64,000 nt of DNA from UBA1664 sp964531715 (GCA_964531715.1 CAZHEE010000006.1:1-64000); one strand, 5' to 3'. Numbered from the stretch's first letter, positions 24,818 through 35,324 are shown. The notes: generated by a model from the sequence alone, not told the origin. Made by a program: numbers and translations.

Positions 24818-27080
24818 ATCATTCGGGTTAAAGGAGAAGCAGGAAAAAAGGCGGCTTGAGGCCTTCCTCAATGCCCTTCCGCATGAATATTGTGGCTGGG
24901 GGCGCGACGGTACCGTCATCTGGTCAAAGAATTTCCCCCATCTGTTCGACCTTGCGACAATCCAGACCATACGCGACATTCAAAACGCGATTTTACCGTC
25001 CGATGCCGCCGCGTTGGAGGGTATGATCTACACGCTTAAAAATGACCGCGAGCCATTCTCGCTCAAGGTTCAAACGGTTGAGAGCATGAAAACCCTCATC
25101 ATTCACGGACAAGAGGGCAGCGACCTTGACGGGCTTGACAGTTATGATGTGCTTTGGGTTGAGGATGCGACACAGGACATGCACGCGCTCAACGCGCTTC
25201 GTGATGATATTGATGGCTTAAATTCAGATATACAACTGTATCAAATAATTCTTGATGCGCTCCCGCAAGCAGTCTGGACAAGCGATGACCGCCAGAAAAT
25301 CCGCTATCACAATAAGCTTTATAAAGATATTCTTAAATCCGAAAGCGAGGCTGACCTCATCGGACATCAGGATAATTTTAACCCTGTTTTATCCGATGCA
25401 CAGAAATTATCAGTGTCCGAAATGGCAAAGCAGAGCCTGAATTCAGGCGAAGCTGACCATTCAAAGGGACGCATGATTATCAATGGTAAACGCCGTATGC
25501 TCGATATTCATGTCACGCCATCCCCTAAAGAAGAGTATACGATTTTATCCGCCTATGACATAACAGAGCAGGAAAATCTTAAGGTCGAACTAGACCGCTA
25601 TGTTGCCGCGAATGCCAGTTTGCTTGAAAACCTCTCAACGGCGATTGCCATCTTTCGCGCTGACCACCATTTGGAGTTTTATAATCAAGGGTTCTCAACC
25701 CTTTGGGGGCTTGAAGACCAATGGCTCAACAGCAATCCAACGCTAGGTGATGTGTTAGAGAAATTGCGGGAAATGCGCCGCCTGCCCGAGCAAGCGAATT
25801 TCCGCGATTATAAAAAGGGCTGGCTTGACATGTTCACCGCCCTGATTGATCAAAAGCAGGAGATGCTCTATCTGCCTGATGGCTTGGCGGTGCGCGTGAC
25901 AATTGTGGCTCACCCTATGGGTGGCCTGATGATGACATTTGAGGATGTGACAAGCCGGCTGGAGCTTGAATCCTCTTACAACACATTGATTGCGGTTCAA
26001 AAGGAAACGCTTGATAATCTGTCTGACGGCGTGGCGGTATTCGGCAGTGATGCGCGATTGCGCTTTTGTAATCCTGCTTACCTACGGCAATGGGCGTTAA
26101 ACCCAGAGGATACCGAGACTCACCCGCATGTTAATGAATTGATAGAAAAGAAAAAACGGTTCTTTAAAGGTAAGAATGCAAATTGGGATGATATCAAACA
26201 ACGTCTGACCCATTATGTGATATCCCGCAGCGATTTGAATGAAAATATCACCCGCACGGACGGGATTGTCCTTGAATGTAATGCAGTCTCGCTCCCTGAT
26301 GGGGCTGTGATGGTGACTTATCGCAATGTCACGGATAGTGTTCGCGTTCGCCATGCGCTTGAGGAAAAGAACCAGGCATTGATGGATGCGGAGAAGTTAA
26401 AAACTGATTTCCTGGCTAATGTGTCTTATCAGCTCCGTACGCCGCTCAATGCCATTTCAGGCTTTGCCGAGATTTTGAACCATGAGTATTTCGGCGATAT
26501 TAATGATAAGCAACGCGAATATACGCAAGGCATCACAGACGCGGCGGAGCGGCTTGCCTCGCTGATTGATGATGTGCTTGACTTATCCTCGATTGAGGCG
26601 GGTTATCTCCGCCTTGATAAGAATGAGACTGATATCACAATATTGATGGAGAGTGTCTATAACCTGACACGCGAATGGGCGGGGATGGAGACGCTCAGGA
26701 TTATATATACTGCCCCTAAGCATGCGATAGAGCCGCTCTATCTGGATGACCGCCGCATGAAACAGGCCATTGTCAATATTATTCGCAATGCGATCAGTTA
26801 CACACCTTCAGGGGGTATCATTACATTGAAGGTAAAAGATGAGGCAGAAAGAGTGCTAATCACTATAACAGATACAGGCATTGGCATCCCCGAGGATGAG
26901 AAAGATAAAATCTTCGAGCCATTCAAACGAATAACCGCAGGTGAGGAAGGCGCGGCGCGGCCTCATACAGGGTTGGGTTTGTCCCTCGCCAAAAATATCA
27001 TTGCCATGCATGACGGTGATATTACTGTCGAGAGTGTCCTCGGCGAAGGCACAACGGTTATAATTGCCCTGCCGAAGTAG
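24807..27080 (+). CDS. divL: DivL-type cell-cycle pseudo-histidine kinase
   Basis: The 757-residue protein has several PAS-like regions (about 20-120, 140-255, 265-385 and 395-510), then a kinase core. In the phosphoacceptor helix the usual S-H-E-L-R-T-P reads ANVSYQLRTPLNAI, so Tyr541 replaces His. Caulobacter DivL has the same replacement at Tyr550 and regulates CtrA through CckA and DivK. The ATP domain keeps its N box (NIIRNAISYTPSGG), G1 (DTGIGIP) and G2 (HTGLGLSLAK). No transmembrane span stands out. tsaE follows after six bases. Neighbourhood and the Tyr support a true DivL orthologue. Confidence 0.92.
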   Translation: MGFLSFGLKEKQEKRRLEAFLNALPHEYCGWGRDGTVIWSKNFPHLFDLATIQTIRDIQNAILPSDAAALEGMIYTLKNDREPFSLKVQTVESMKTLIIHGQEGSDLDGLDSYDVLWVEDATQDMHALNALRDDIDGLNSDIQLYQIILDALPQAVWTSDDRQKIRYHNKLYKDILKSESEADLIGHQDNFNPVLSDAQKLSVSEMAKQSLNSGEADHSKGRMIINGKRRMLDIHVTPSPKEEYTILSAYDITEQENLKVELDRYVAANASLLENLSTAIAIFRADHHLEFYNQGFSTLWGLEDQWLNSNPTLGDVLEKLREMRRLPEQANFRDYKKGWLDMFTALIDQKQEMLYLPDGLAVRVTIVAHPMGGLMMTFEDVTSRLELESSYNTLIAVQKETLDNLSDGVAVFGSDARLRFCNPAYLRQWALNPEDTETHPHVNELIEKKKRFFKGKNANWDDIKQRLTHYVISRSDLNENITRTDGIVLECNAVSLPDGAVMVTYRNVTDSVRVRHALEEKNQALMDAEKLKTDFLANVSYQLRTPLNAISGFAEILNHEYFGDINDKQREYTQGITDAAERLASLIDDVLDLSSIEAGYLRLDKNETDITILMESVYNLTREWAGMETLRIIYTAPKHAIEPLYLDDRRMKQAIVNIIRNAISYTPSGGIITLKVKDEAERVLITITDTGIGIPEDEKDKIFEPFKRITAGEEGAARPHTGLGLSLAKNIIAMHDGDITVESVLGEGTTVIIALPK

Positions 27081-27086
27081 GTTGAC

Positions 27087-27506
27087 TTGAAACAAGACTG
27101 GATTTGCAAAAATGAAGAAGAAACCGCGAGAGCGGCAGAGGAGCTTGCGGATAATCTCGTTTACCCTGCAATCATCTGCCTGCATGGCAATATGGGGGCG
27201 GGTAAGACAGCTTTCTCGCGCGCATTTATCCGTACCATACTTGATGAGCCTGAATTGGTTGTGCCTAGCCCGACTTTCACATTTCTACAGACTTATGATG
27301 ATGAGGCGATTTGGCATTTCGATTTATATCGGTTGGAAGAAACAAATGACCTGTATGAGTTGGGATGGGAGGAAGCCTTGACCGCTAAACTATGTCTGAT
27401 TGAGTGGCCTGAGCGTCTCGGCGCTCTTAAACCTGAGAGAGGGATTAATATCACGATTACGGTCTTGGAAAATGACGCGCGGCATATTATTGTCGATAGA
27501 TGGTAA
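27087..27506 (+). CDS. tsaE: tRNA threonylcarbamoyladenosine biosynthesis ATPase TsaE
   Basis: The Walker A motif reads HGNMGAGKTAFSRAF, followed by the family's VVPSPTFTFLQTY and HFDLYRLEE, and LCLIEWPERLG near the end. At 139 residues it is slightly short but complete. TsaE works with TsaB and TsaD to form t6A at position 37 of ANN-reading tRNAs. The start is a TTG (27087). Its last seven bases overlap the nucleotidyltransferase gene, so translation is coupled. Confidence 0.94.
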   Translation: MKQDWICKNEEETARAAEELADNLVYPAIICLHGNMGAGKTAFSRAFIRTILDEPELVVPSPTFTFLQTYDDEAIWHFDLYRLEETNDLYELGWEEALTAKLCLIEWPERLGALKPERGINITITVLENDARHIIVDRW

Positions 27507-28231
27507 TCAAACAGGCACTTATTATGGCGGCGGGCGAGGCGAAACGCATGCGCCCCTTAACCGATAATCTGCCAAAGCCACTTATTGAAGTAAACAGCCA
27601 ACCGCTTTTAACGCATAGTATTCGCCATTTATCTGATGCGGGTGTGACGCGTATTGTCATTAATGGCTATCACGCGATTGAAAAGCTTGAGGCTTATATT
27701 GCAAAAATTGCTGCAGATTACCCTGCAATAGAATTTATTTTGTCAAAAGAAATCGAGCTGCTAGAAACTGGTGGTGGCGCGGTTCAGGCCTTGCAATATT
27801 TGGATATTGATCAGCCATTTTATATGATTAACGGTGATGCATTCTGGCAAAATCCGAATAATAGTAACAGCTTAATAAAACTAAGCGATGCGTGGCATAA
27901 ATTAGGTAATAAAGCGCGGTTATTGTTATTAGTACAACCCATTGAAACTTTGATGATAGGTTGTGCCGTAGGCGATTATAATTTAATAAACAGCTTGGCA
28001 CAGCGCGCGAAAAATCGCGATGGGGCGGCGATGTTTACAGGTATTCGTGTTTGTCATCCCGCTATTTTACAAAAATATAAATCGACATGCTTTTCTTTCC
28101 TGAAAATTATGGATGAAATGGAGGCGCAAGGTGCACTTCACGTACAAATCCATGAAGGTCAATGGTATCATTTAAGCACACCGCAAGATGTTGAGGCGGT
28201 CAACGCGCTTTTGATTGAGAAAGCCGCATGA
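27500..28231 (+). CDS. Sugar-phosphate nucleotidyltransferase, MurU-like
   Basis: The N-terminus has the nucleotidyltransferase signature in the form IMAAGEAKRMRPLTDNLPKP. YMINGDAFW carries the metal-binding Asp. At 243 residues with this gene order it matches proteins annotated as N-acetylmuramate-1-phosphate uridylyltransferase (MurU) or mannose-1-phosphate guanylyltransferase. The canonical AGxGxR is altered to AGEAKR. MurU would serve peptidoglycan recycling. The start overlaps tsaE and the stop overlaps addB by four bases, so it lies within one operon. Confidence 0.8.
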   Translation: MVIKQALIMAAGEAKRMRPLTDNLPKPLIEVNSQPLLTHSIRHLSDAGVTRIVINGYHAIEKLEAYIAKIAADYPAIEFILSKEIELLETGGGAVQALQYLDIDQPFYMINGDAFWQNPNNSNSLIKLSDAWHKLGNKARLLLLVQPIETLMIGCAVGDYNLINSLAQRAKNRDGAAMFTGIRVCHPAILQKYKSTCFSFLKIMDEMEAQGALHVQIHEGQWYHLSTPQDVEAVNALLIEKAA

Positions 28232-31188
28232 GCTTTTACACTATCCCTGCCACCCAACCTTTTGCAACAATTCTTGCACAATTTTGTGAAGATTTGGCGG
28301 TTGAGCAAGGCTGCGCTCTCTCATCAATTAAAGTTTTCTTGCCGACACGGCGTGCAATTCGCACGATACAGCAGGCCTTTTTAAATTTGTCAGAAGGCAA
28401 ACCGCGCTTGCTCCCCTTATTGCAATCTATCGGTGATGCGGATTTAGAGGAAGCGGCCTTTACAAGCATGGTTGATGCGGATATTCCGCCTGCTATTGAT
28501 CCGCTTCATCGGCAAATGGCTCTGGCTCGCTTGTTGGAAAAGGCTTGGCCCCATAATTATCAATTTGATCATGCCTTGATTGTTGCGCGGCAGCTAAGCC
28601 AATTAATTGATCAAATTCATACGCAAAATCTTAACCCGTCCGACCTCGGAACTCTTGAAGGGCTAGGTGACTATGCCGAACATTGGCAAGTCACAAGCCA
28701 GTTCTTAAGCGTGGTTTTGACACAAATCTGGCCTGACTACTTAAAAGAAAAAGCGCTGATCGACCCTGGTGAAGACAGGCGCAGGCGTACAAATGCTTTA
28801 ACAGATTTCTATGCACAAAATGGCTGTCACTATCCCGTTATTGTTGCGGGTTCAACAGGCTCAATCCCTGCAACACGAAATTTTATCAAAGCAATTGCGG
28901 GTCTTGATAATGGCTATGTTATCCTCCCTGCGCTTGATAATCAGGCTAGTGAAAAATACTGGCATGAAGTCAATGTCGGTCATGCCCAATATTTACTGAA
29001 AAATCTTTTGGACGTATGCCGAATAAAGCCGAATAATGTTCAGCTATTGACTCATGACGAAAGGCAGGCACGTCATAAGCTTGCCTCTGAAATGATGCGG
29101 CCTGCCGTAATCAGTGACCAATGGCAAAATCTGTCTTTATCTTATGAGAAAGAGACGATCCTAAAAGGATTGGAAAATATAAAAATCTGTGAGGCGGATA
29201 ATGATCATCATGAAGCCTTGGCGATTGCATTATCTCTCTTAGAAATTGCTGCAGATAAAAATCAAACAAAGACCGCTACATTAATTACACCCGATCGTCA
29301 CATTGCAATGCGTGTTCAAGCAATATTGCGACAGTTCGATATAGAAATTGATGATAGTGCCGGGGTTAATTTATCGCAAACCCCAATCGGTCAATTTGCG
29401 CTCGCATCGCTAAAAGCAAAGATTGGCGATCAAATTCAACCCATCTCTTTCCTTGCGTTACTAAAAAATGCATTTATCGGGAATAAGGGTTTGAATAATA
29501 TGCGAACGCTTATTCGTAAAGTTGAGCACGATGTTTTTCGCGGTGTCAGACCGCATGGTGGCTTTCAGGAGCTGGCAGAAGATAATCCGCAATACTGGGA
29601 TTTTTTCACGCTTATGCAATCTTATTTTGAGCCTCTTAATAAGCTTCAGACTAATAAGCATGCTTTAAAATCATATGTCATGGCGCATATTCTAACCCTT
29701 GAGAACTTATCAGCAACGAACGATAAGTCAGGCTCAGAAAGGCTTTGGGTTAATGATGATGGTGAGGCACTGGCGTCGCTCCTCACGCAATTACAAATGC
29801 AAAATGATATTGCGCCGCCAATGACATTTGAATCCTACGTCACCTTGTTCGAAACTTTATTAAATGGAGAGGCAGTCACAGCACGTTATGGCAAGCATCC
29901 GCGCCTTTCTATCCTTGGGCAAATTGAGGCACGAATGGTACAGGCAGATCGCGTCATTTTGGCAGGGTTAAATGAAGGAATTTGGCCCCCTGAGGCAGGG
30001 TTTGATGTTTGGATGTCACGCAAAATGCGAAGCGATTTTGGCTTACCTTCGGTTGAGCAGAAAACAACATTGGCAGCGCATGATTTTTTTGCGGCCTTTT
30101 GTGCCCATGATGTAGTGATTACACGTTCAAAAAAGTCAGACGGGCAACCGACTTTGCCTTCACGTTGGCTTAATCGCCTGAATACAGTGATGCAAGCGGC
30201 GGGTTTAGAGGATAAGGACAAGCCGCAGACTAAAGGTCAAGTCTTACTCAATTACGCGCATGAATTTATGAAAGTTGAGGATGTGCAATCCATCACGCGC
30301 CCACAACCGATGCCAGCTTTGGAGCGGAGACCATTAAGTTTTTCCGTGACTGAAGTTGAAAAATGGATGCGCGACCCTTATTGGATTTATGCGAAGAAAA
30401 TCCTAAATTTGCAAAAGCTTGACCCTGTTGATATGGAAGTCGGCGCGGCAGATCGCGGTACGCTCATTCATGAAACAATAGAAAAATTTGTGAAATCCTA
30501 TGCAAATAATTTACCAGATAACGCTTATCACAAGTTGATAGAAACAGGGCGCAGCATATTTGATAAACAGGCACAAAATACAGAGATTCACGGGCTATGG
30601 TGGCCGCGATTTACCAAGGCCGCGCAATGGTTTATTGCGCATGAAACAGGCTGGCGTAAAGAAACGAAAAATATTTATAGCGAAATGAAAGGTAAAATAT
30701 CTTTGCCTATCAAGGGGTCAAAATATTTGCTTAAAGCAAAGGCAGACAGGATAGAGTCGCGTGGCAATGATTCTATTGCAATCATAGATTATAAAACCGG
30801 TTCCATTCCAAGCGTGGGCGATGTTGCGCTTGGGCTTTCATCACAACTCCCTATTGAAGCTTTTATGGTGCAAGAGGGTGCGTTTGAAGGAATTAAAGTT
30901 AATGCAACCGATGAAATAAAAATTCTTTATTGGTCAATCAGCGGAACAGGGGAAGGCGGGCTATGTCGCGCGGCAGAAGGCAGCAAAAAAAATGCCGATG
31001 CTGCGCCCTTGATCAAACAGGCAGGCGAAGGCGTTCAGGCCTTGTTCACCGCTTTTCACAATGGCTCAACCGCCTATATTGCACAACCCGACCCGAAAAA
31101 GGCCTTGAGCTATAACGATTATGCGCATCTTGAACGCATTACGGAATGGTCGGTCAATGAGGGCGACGATGATGGGAGTTTCGAATAA
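28228..31188 (+). CDS. addB: Double-strand break repair helicase-nuclease subunit AddB
   Basis: The 986-residue protein is the alphaproteobacterial AddB form. The N-terminal half is a degenerate helicase-like domain (VFLPTRRAIRTIQQAF), the middle includes VILAGLNEGIWPPEAG, and the C-terminus is a PD-(D/E)XK nuclease (RGTLIHETIEKF, then IAIIDYKTGSIPS). I see no four-Cys iron-sulfur cluster of the Bacillus type. Together with AddA it resects DNA ends at Chi-like sites for RecA recombination. Its last base overlaps the addA start. Confidence 0.95.
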   Translation: MSFYTIPATQPFATILAQFCEDLAVEQGCALSSIKVFLPTRRAIRTIQQAFLNLSEGKPRLLPLLQSIGDADLEEAAFTSMVDADIPPAIDPLHRQMALARLLEKAWPHNYQFDHALIVARQLSQLIDQIHTQNLNPSDLGTLEGLGDYAEHWQVTSQFLSVVLTQIWPDYLKEKALIDPGEDRRRRTNALTDFYAQNGCHYPVIVAGSTGSIPATRNFIKAIAGLDNGYVILPALDNQASEKYWHEVNVGHAQYLLKNLLDVCRIKPNNVQLLTHDERQARHKLASEMMRPAVISDQWQNLSLSYEKETILKGLENIKICEADNDHHEALAIALSLLEIAADKNQTKTATLITPDRHIAMRVQAILRQFDIEIDDSAGVNLSQTPIGQFALASLKAKIGDQIQPISFLALLKNAFIGNKGLNNMRTLIRKVEHDVFRGVRPHGGFQELAEDNPQYWDFFTLMQSYFEPLNKLQTNKHALKSYVMAHILTLENLSATNDKSGSERLWVNDDGEALASLLTQLQMQNDIAPPMTFESYVTLFETLLNGEAVTARYGKHPRLSILGQIEARMVQADRVILAGLNEGIWPPEAGFDVWMSRKMRSDFGLPSVEQKTTLAAHDFFAAFCAHDVVITRSKKSDGQPTLPSRWLNRLNTVMQAAGLEDKDKPQTKGQVLLNYAHEFMKVEDVQSITRPQPMPALERRPLSFSVTEVEKWMRDPYWIYAKKILNLQKLDPVDMEVGAADRGTLIHETIEKFVKSYANNLPDNAYHKLIETGRSIFDKQAQNTEIHGLWWPRFTKAAQWFIAHETGWRKETKNIYSEMKGKISLPIKGSKYLLKAKADRIESRGNDSIAIIDYKTGSIPSVGDVALGLSSQLPIEAFMVQEGAFEGIKVNATDEIKILYWSISGTGEGGLCRAAEGSKKNADAAPLIKQAGEGVQALFTAFHNGSTAYIAQPDPKKALSYNDYAHLERITEWSVNEGDDDGSFE

Positions 31189-34100
31189 TGAATGATATCA
31201 TTGTCAATGCGACACTCATGCAGATGCAGGCATCAAACCCCCAGAAAAATGTTTGGGTTAATGCCTCGGCAGGAACGGGAAAAACCAAGGTTTTAACCGA
31301 GCGCGTGTTACGCCTTCTCCTTTCAATTGACGGCGTGAATGATGGTGTTGCGCCGGATAATATCCTCTGTGTGACCTTCACTAAGGCCGGTGCTAATGAG
31401 ATGATTACGCGCCTGATGCGTATCCTTTCAAACTGGGCTGTGTGTAGTGAAAAAGATTTAATTAAAGAACTTAACAAGCTTCTTTGTAAAGAAACATCAC
31501 GTAAGCAAAAAGATAAGGCACGGCAACTTTATGCCGAGATTGTTGATTTGCCGAACGGGTTAAATATTACAACCATTCATGCGCTGTGCCAGTCTATCCT
31601 CGGGCGATTTACGCTGGAGGCCGGGTTGCCGCCTGATTTTAGCTTGGCAGAAGAAGCCGAAGCATCCCTTATGGTCAAACAGGCGCGAAATAACCTGATA
31701 AGTGATATTCTTAATAACGACAATCATAATTTGCGTGAAAGCTTTACGCGCCTAGCCATTTTAAAAAACAGCGAGCAGCTGAACAAACTCCTGACAACCA
31801 TTATGGCGGACAGGAAGCCACTTTCGGAATTTTTTGCGACATATCCTGATTATCCTGCAGCAATACGCTATGCGTTTGAATTGCAGAACAGTGTGACGCG
31901 GGAGACCATTCTCAACCAAGGACTCTATGATGATTTACCTGAAGAAACTATTCACCGCCTTGCGGATGCTCTTGATAGAGGCACAAAAACAGAGGTTCAA
32001 AATGCAGTAATCCTTCGTGATTTTTTGAAAAGTGACAGGGTCGAAAATTACAATTCTTATCAATCAATCTTTTTGGACAAAAAAGGAAAAACTAAAAAAG
32101 GATTGAATAAAGATGCTCTCGCATACGCCCCTGAGGCTCAAGATATTTTTATGCAAGAGGCCGAACGGATACAAACTATTGCCGATAAATTGCTGCGCCT
32201 GAATTCCTATCGTGCAACCTGTGACTTACTGGCAATCGGGCAAGCGATAATCGACCGTTATCAGGCCATGAAAACCGCCGCGCGGAAGGTTGATTATGAT
32301 GACCTCATTCATCGTACGCTTACCTTGCTCAATGGCCCGATGCGGCAATGGGTTTTGTTCAAATTGGATTACACTATTGAGCATATTTTGGTTGATGAAG
32401 CTCAAGACACAAGTCCCGACCAATGGAATATTATCAAGGCCTTATGCGATGATTTTTATGATGGAGAATCGGTGCGTGACGAGAGCGGTTTAAATCGCTC
32501 GCTTTTTGTTGTCGGGGATAATAAACAATCGATTTTCAGCTTCCAAGGTGCGAATTTGGAAAATTTTAACGATGTTCATAATGGGTTGAAAAACAAAGTG
32601 ACGGCGGCGAATTATGATTGGCAGGATGTGCCGATGAACACCTCGTTTCGTTCCTCGAAAGCCATCCTCGATTTTGTCGATACCATTTTCATGCCCAATT
32701 ATGATTTGCGTTGTGCCCTCACTCAAAACCCCGATGCCTATCAAAACCATATTGCAAAGAAGACCTTGGATGCAGGGCGAGTCGAAATCTGGCCCCCTTA
32801 TAAAGCCCCTAAAAATGTTGAGCTGCCTGTTCCGTGGACATTACCGCTAAATGTCGTGGAAGGCCATAATGCCATGCAGGCCTTGGCAAACCGTATCGCC
32901 TCCTATATTGCGGACTGGATCAAGAATGGTGAAGTTCTTAAAGCCAAAGGGCGGACGATTGAAGCAGGCGATATTATGATACTGGTACGGCGAAGAAATG
33001 CTTTGGTTGAGCATCTTATTCGCGCATTAAAAACCCATAATATTCCTGTTTCAGGGGCAGACAGGCTTGTTATTGTTGACCATATCGCGGTTCAGGATAT
33101 TCTTTCCGCACTTCAATTTGCATTGTTGCCGGAAGATGATTTGAATCTGGCTTGTTTGTTAAAGTCACCATTCATCGGTATGGATGATGCGGAAATCGAA
33201 GATATCGCATATGCGCGCGAAGGAAGCCTGTGGCAAGCGGTTAAAGATAAGGCCGCGCTTGAAATTATATCTTGGTTAAACAATTTGATAGTAAGATTAA
33301 ACGCGCAAAATACCTTTGGCGCAGTGAGTGATTTGCTGCACCTTAAGGCGGCTGATAAGAAAAAAACAGGTTGGCAGGCATTAATCAGCCGTTTGGGTGA
33401 GGATTCTATTGACCCGTTACAGGAATTACTGGCATTGGCGCAGAATTATGACCTGAATAATGCTGCAGATTCAGTTCAAGGTTTTGTGCATAGTATGCTG
33501 GACAGCAAAATCGATATCAAACGTGAATTGGATGGCGGTGGGGGTAAGGTACGCATTATGACGGTTCATGCCTCAAAGGGTTTGGAGGCGCCGATTGTTA
33601 TCCTGCCCGATACCGCTGCCGTTATCAGTAAGGGAAAACATGATGGGCTATTATGGACGGATAATAATATACCGCTTTGGTCGGTGAAGTCAGATGATGA
33701 CCCCCAAATAATTAAACAGATGAAGACCGAAAAATATGAGGCAGAAATGGCGGAGTATCATCGCCTGCTTTACGTTGCGGCAACCCGTGCCGAAGATCGC
33801 CTCGTTATTTGCGGTGCGTTGAATGGCACACAATCTAAACCGAAGGAAGCCTCATGGTATGATTCATGTTTGCGGGCTTTCACGCGAGATAATGATGATT
33901 TCAGTGTAAAAACAGAGGCTTGGAAACATGATGAGGCATATATGCTCCCCGAAACCGAGCCTTTAATCTATATTCATGAGACAGAGCAGGAGCACGAAGT
34001 AAATATTAAAAATGCTGCACAACTAACAAAACAAAAATTTAAACTTCCCGAATGGGTGACATCGCCATTACCAAAAGAGAGGACACCGCCGCGTGTCTTG

Positions 34101-34652
34101 AAACCGTCACAGGATAATGAGGCAGTGCCTGTCCGCTCACCTTTGGATGCGCATGATGAGAGCTATCGTTATAAACGCGGATTATTGACCCATAGTTTAT
34201 TACAATATCTTCCTGATATTGCGCCTGAAAACCGTGAACAGGCCGCGCATAACTTTATGACACTCAAAGCAACGGATATAGCCGAAAATATTCGGCAGAG
34301 TATCATCACTGAAACGCTTGCAATTTTGAACAATGAAAATTTCAAACCGTTTTTTGGTCAAGGATCACTTGCCGAGGTACCGGTGACCGGAACAGTCACG
34401 CATGCTGATGGTAAAATTGATATTATCAGTGGGCAAATTGACCGTATGCTGATAACCGACAGTCATATCTGGATTATCGATTTTAAATCAAACCGTCCGC
34501 CGCCACGCGAGCCTCATGATATTCCAAATCAATATCGCAAACAGTTAAAAGCTTATAAGGCTTTAATCAGTCAGCTTTACCCTGTGCATATAATTAAATG
34601 CGCACTTCTTTGGACAGATGGCCCGTTTATGATGGAACTGAACAACATATAA
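31188..34652 (+). CDS. addA: Double-strand break repair helicase-nuclease subunit AddA
   Basis: The UvrD-type helicase motifs are in order: Walker A VNASAGTGKTKVLTERV, motif Ia FTKAGANEM, motif II LVDEAQDTSPDQW, motif III VGDNKQSIFSFQGA, motif V MTVHASKGLEAPIVIL and motif VI LLYVAATRAEDRLVI. The C-terminal nuclease shows WIIDFKSNRPPP. At 1154 residues it has the usual size. It is the motor and second nuclease of AddAB. It ends immediately before a strong terminator. Confidence 0.97.
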   Translation: MNDIIVNATLMQMQASNPQKNVWVNASAGTGKTKVLTERVLRLLLSIDGVNDGVAPDNILCVTFTKAGANEMITRLMRILSNWAVCSEKDLIKELNKLLCKETSRKQKDKARQLYAEIVDLPNGLNITTIHALCQSILGRFTLEAGLPPDFSLAEEAEASLMVKQARNNLISDILNNDNHNLRESFTRLAILKNSEQLNKLLTTIMADRKPLSEFFATYPDYPAAIRYAFELQNSVTRETILNQGLYDDLPEETIHRLADALDRGTKTEVQNAVILRDFLKSDRVENYNSYQSIFLDKKGKTKKGLNKDALAYAPEAQDIFMQEAERIQTIADKLLRLNSYRATCDLLAIGQAIIDRYQAMKTAARKVDYDDLIHRTLTLLNGPMRQWVLFKLDYTIEHILVDEAQDTSPDQWNIIKALCDDFYDGESVRDESGLNRSLFVVGDNKQSIFSFQGANLENFNDVHNGLKNKVTAANYDWQDVPMNTSFRSSKAILDFVDTIFMPNYDLRCALTQNPDAYQNHIAKKTLDAGRVEIWPPYKAPKNVELPVPWTLPLNVVEGHNAMQALANRIASYIADWIKNGEVLKAKGRTIEAGDIMILVRRRNALVEHLIRALKTHNIPVSGADRLVIVDHIAVQDILSALQFALLPEDDLNLACLLKSPFIGMDDAEIEDIAYAREGSLWQAVKDKAALEIISWLNNLIVRLNAQNTFGAVSDLLHLKAADKKKTGWQALISRLGEDSIDPLQELLALAQNYDLNNAADSVQGFVHSMLDSKIDIKRELDGGGGKVRIMTVHASKGLEAPIVILPDTAAVISKGKHDGLLWTDNNIPLWSVKSDDDPQIIKQMKTEKYEAEMAEYHRLLYVAATRAEDRLVICGALNGTQSKPKEASWYDSCLRAFTRDNDDFSVKTEAWKHDEAYMLPETEPLIYIHETEQEHEVNIKNAAQLTKQKFKLPEWVTSPLPKERTPPRVLKPSQDNEAVPVRSPLDAHDESYRYKRGLLTHSLLQYLPDIAPENREQAAHNFMTLKATDIAENIRQSIITETLAILNNENFKPFFGQGSLAEVPVTGTVTHADGKIDIISGQIDRMLITDSHIWIIDFKSNRPPPREPHDIPNQYRKQLKAYKALISQLYPVHIIKCALLWTDGPFMMELNNI

Positions 34653-34680
34653 AAAAGCCCTCAAATCATGAGGGCTTTTT
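34652..34680. terminator. Bidirectional rho-independent terminator between addA and rplT
   Basis: AAAAAGCCCTCA and TGAGGGCTTTTT are perfect 12-base mirror arms around AATCA. A-tract and T-tract on both sides allow it to stop transcription from both convergent genes. Confidence 0.93.
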
Positions 34681-34701
34681 AAAATACTGATAGAGTTACA
34701 A

Positions 34702-35070
34702 CTAGGCCGCTTTTTTATCGAGAGCCTTTTGAGCTGTCTCACAAATTGTCTTAAAACCTGCCTCATCATGAACGGCGATGTCTGACAAAACCTTACGGTC
34801 AAGGTCGAGACCTGACAATTTTAAACCATTCATAAATTGTGAGTAGGTTAAACCGTGAAGGCGAACCGCGGCATTAATACGCTGTATCCAAAGCGCGCGG
34901 AAATTCCGCTTTTTATTGCGGCGGTCACGATAAGCGTACTGACCCGCCTTCTCAACCGCTTGCACGGCTGTCCTGAAACAATTTTTACGGCGACCGTAAT
35001 AGCCCTTGGCTTTTGAGATGACCTTGCGGTGCCTTGCGTGGGCGCGAGCCCCTCCTTTAACGCGTGCCAT
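34702..35070 (-). CDS. rplT: 50S ribosomal protein L20
   Basis: The sequence starts ARVKGGARAHARHRKVIS after the initiator and contains AKGYYGRRKNCFRTAVQAVE and NFRALWIQRINAAVRLHG, all diagnostic of L20. Its 122 residues are normal. The start ATG overlaps the rpmI stop by one base (TAATG). L20 binds 23S rRNA early in 50S assembly and in many bacteria represses its own operon. infC, the usual first gene of this operon, is not upstream here. Confidence 0.98.
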   Translation of the reverse strand: MARVKGGARAHARHRKVISKAKGYYGRRKNCFRTAVQAVEKAGQYAYRDRRNKKRNFRALWIQRINAAVRLHGLTYSQFMNGLKLSGLDLDRKVLSDIAVHDEAGFKTICETAQKALDKKAA

Positions 35071-35324
35071 TATGCCTGCCCTCCTGTATTTGAATTGTCA
35101 TTAGACGAAGTTTTCTTATTTTTGCGATTATACGGCATGAAAGAGCGCAGAATAATACGCGCATCCGCCTTGCACAGAACTGTCGTTCCGCGTGCCTGGC
35201 GTTTTCTTTTTGTCGGTTTATTCATCAGCATGTGGCGGGCATTGGCCTGTTTCGCCTTTACTTTGCCTGACTTCGTGACTCTGAAGCGCTTCTTGGCGCT
35301 TGATTTCGTTTTCATTTTCGGCAT
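35070..35324 (-). CDS. rpmI: 50S ribosomal protein L35
   Basis: The family block PKMKTKSSAKKRFRVTKSG begins at the ATG at 35322-35324, with AAGGAT eight bases upstream; the longer frame to 35357 is not needed. L35 usually has ~65 residues. Here the conserved part ends at MPYNRKNKK and about 16 extra polar residues (rich in Ser, Asn and Gly) follow. It is translationally coupled to rplT. Confidence 0.96.
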   Translation of the reverse strand: MPKMKTKSSAKKRFRVTKSGKVKAKQANARHMLMNKPTKRKRQARGTTVLCKADARIILRSFMPYNRKNKKTSSNDNSNTGGQA

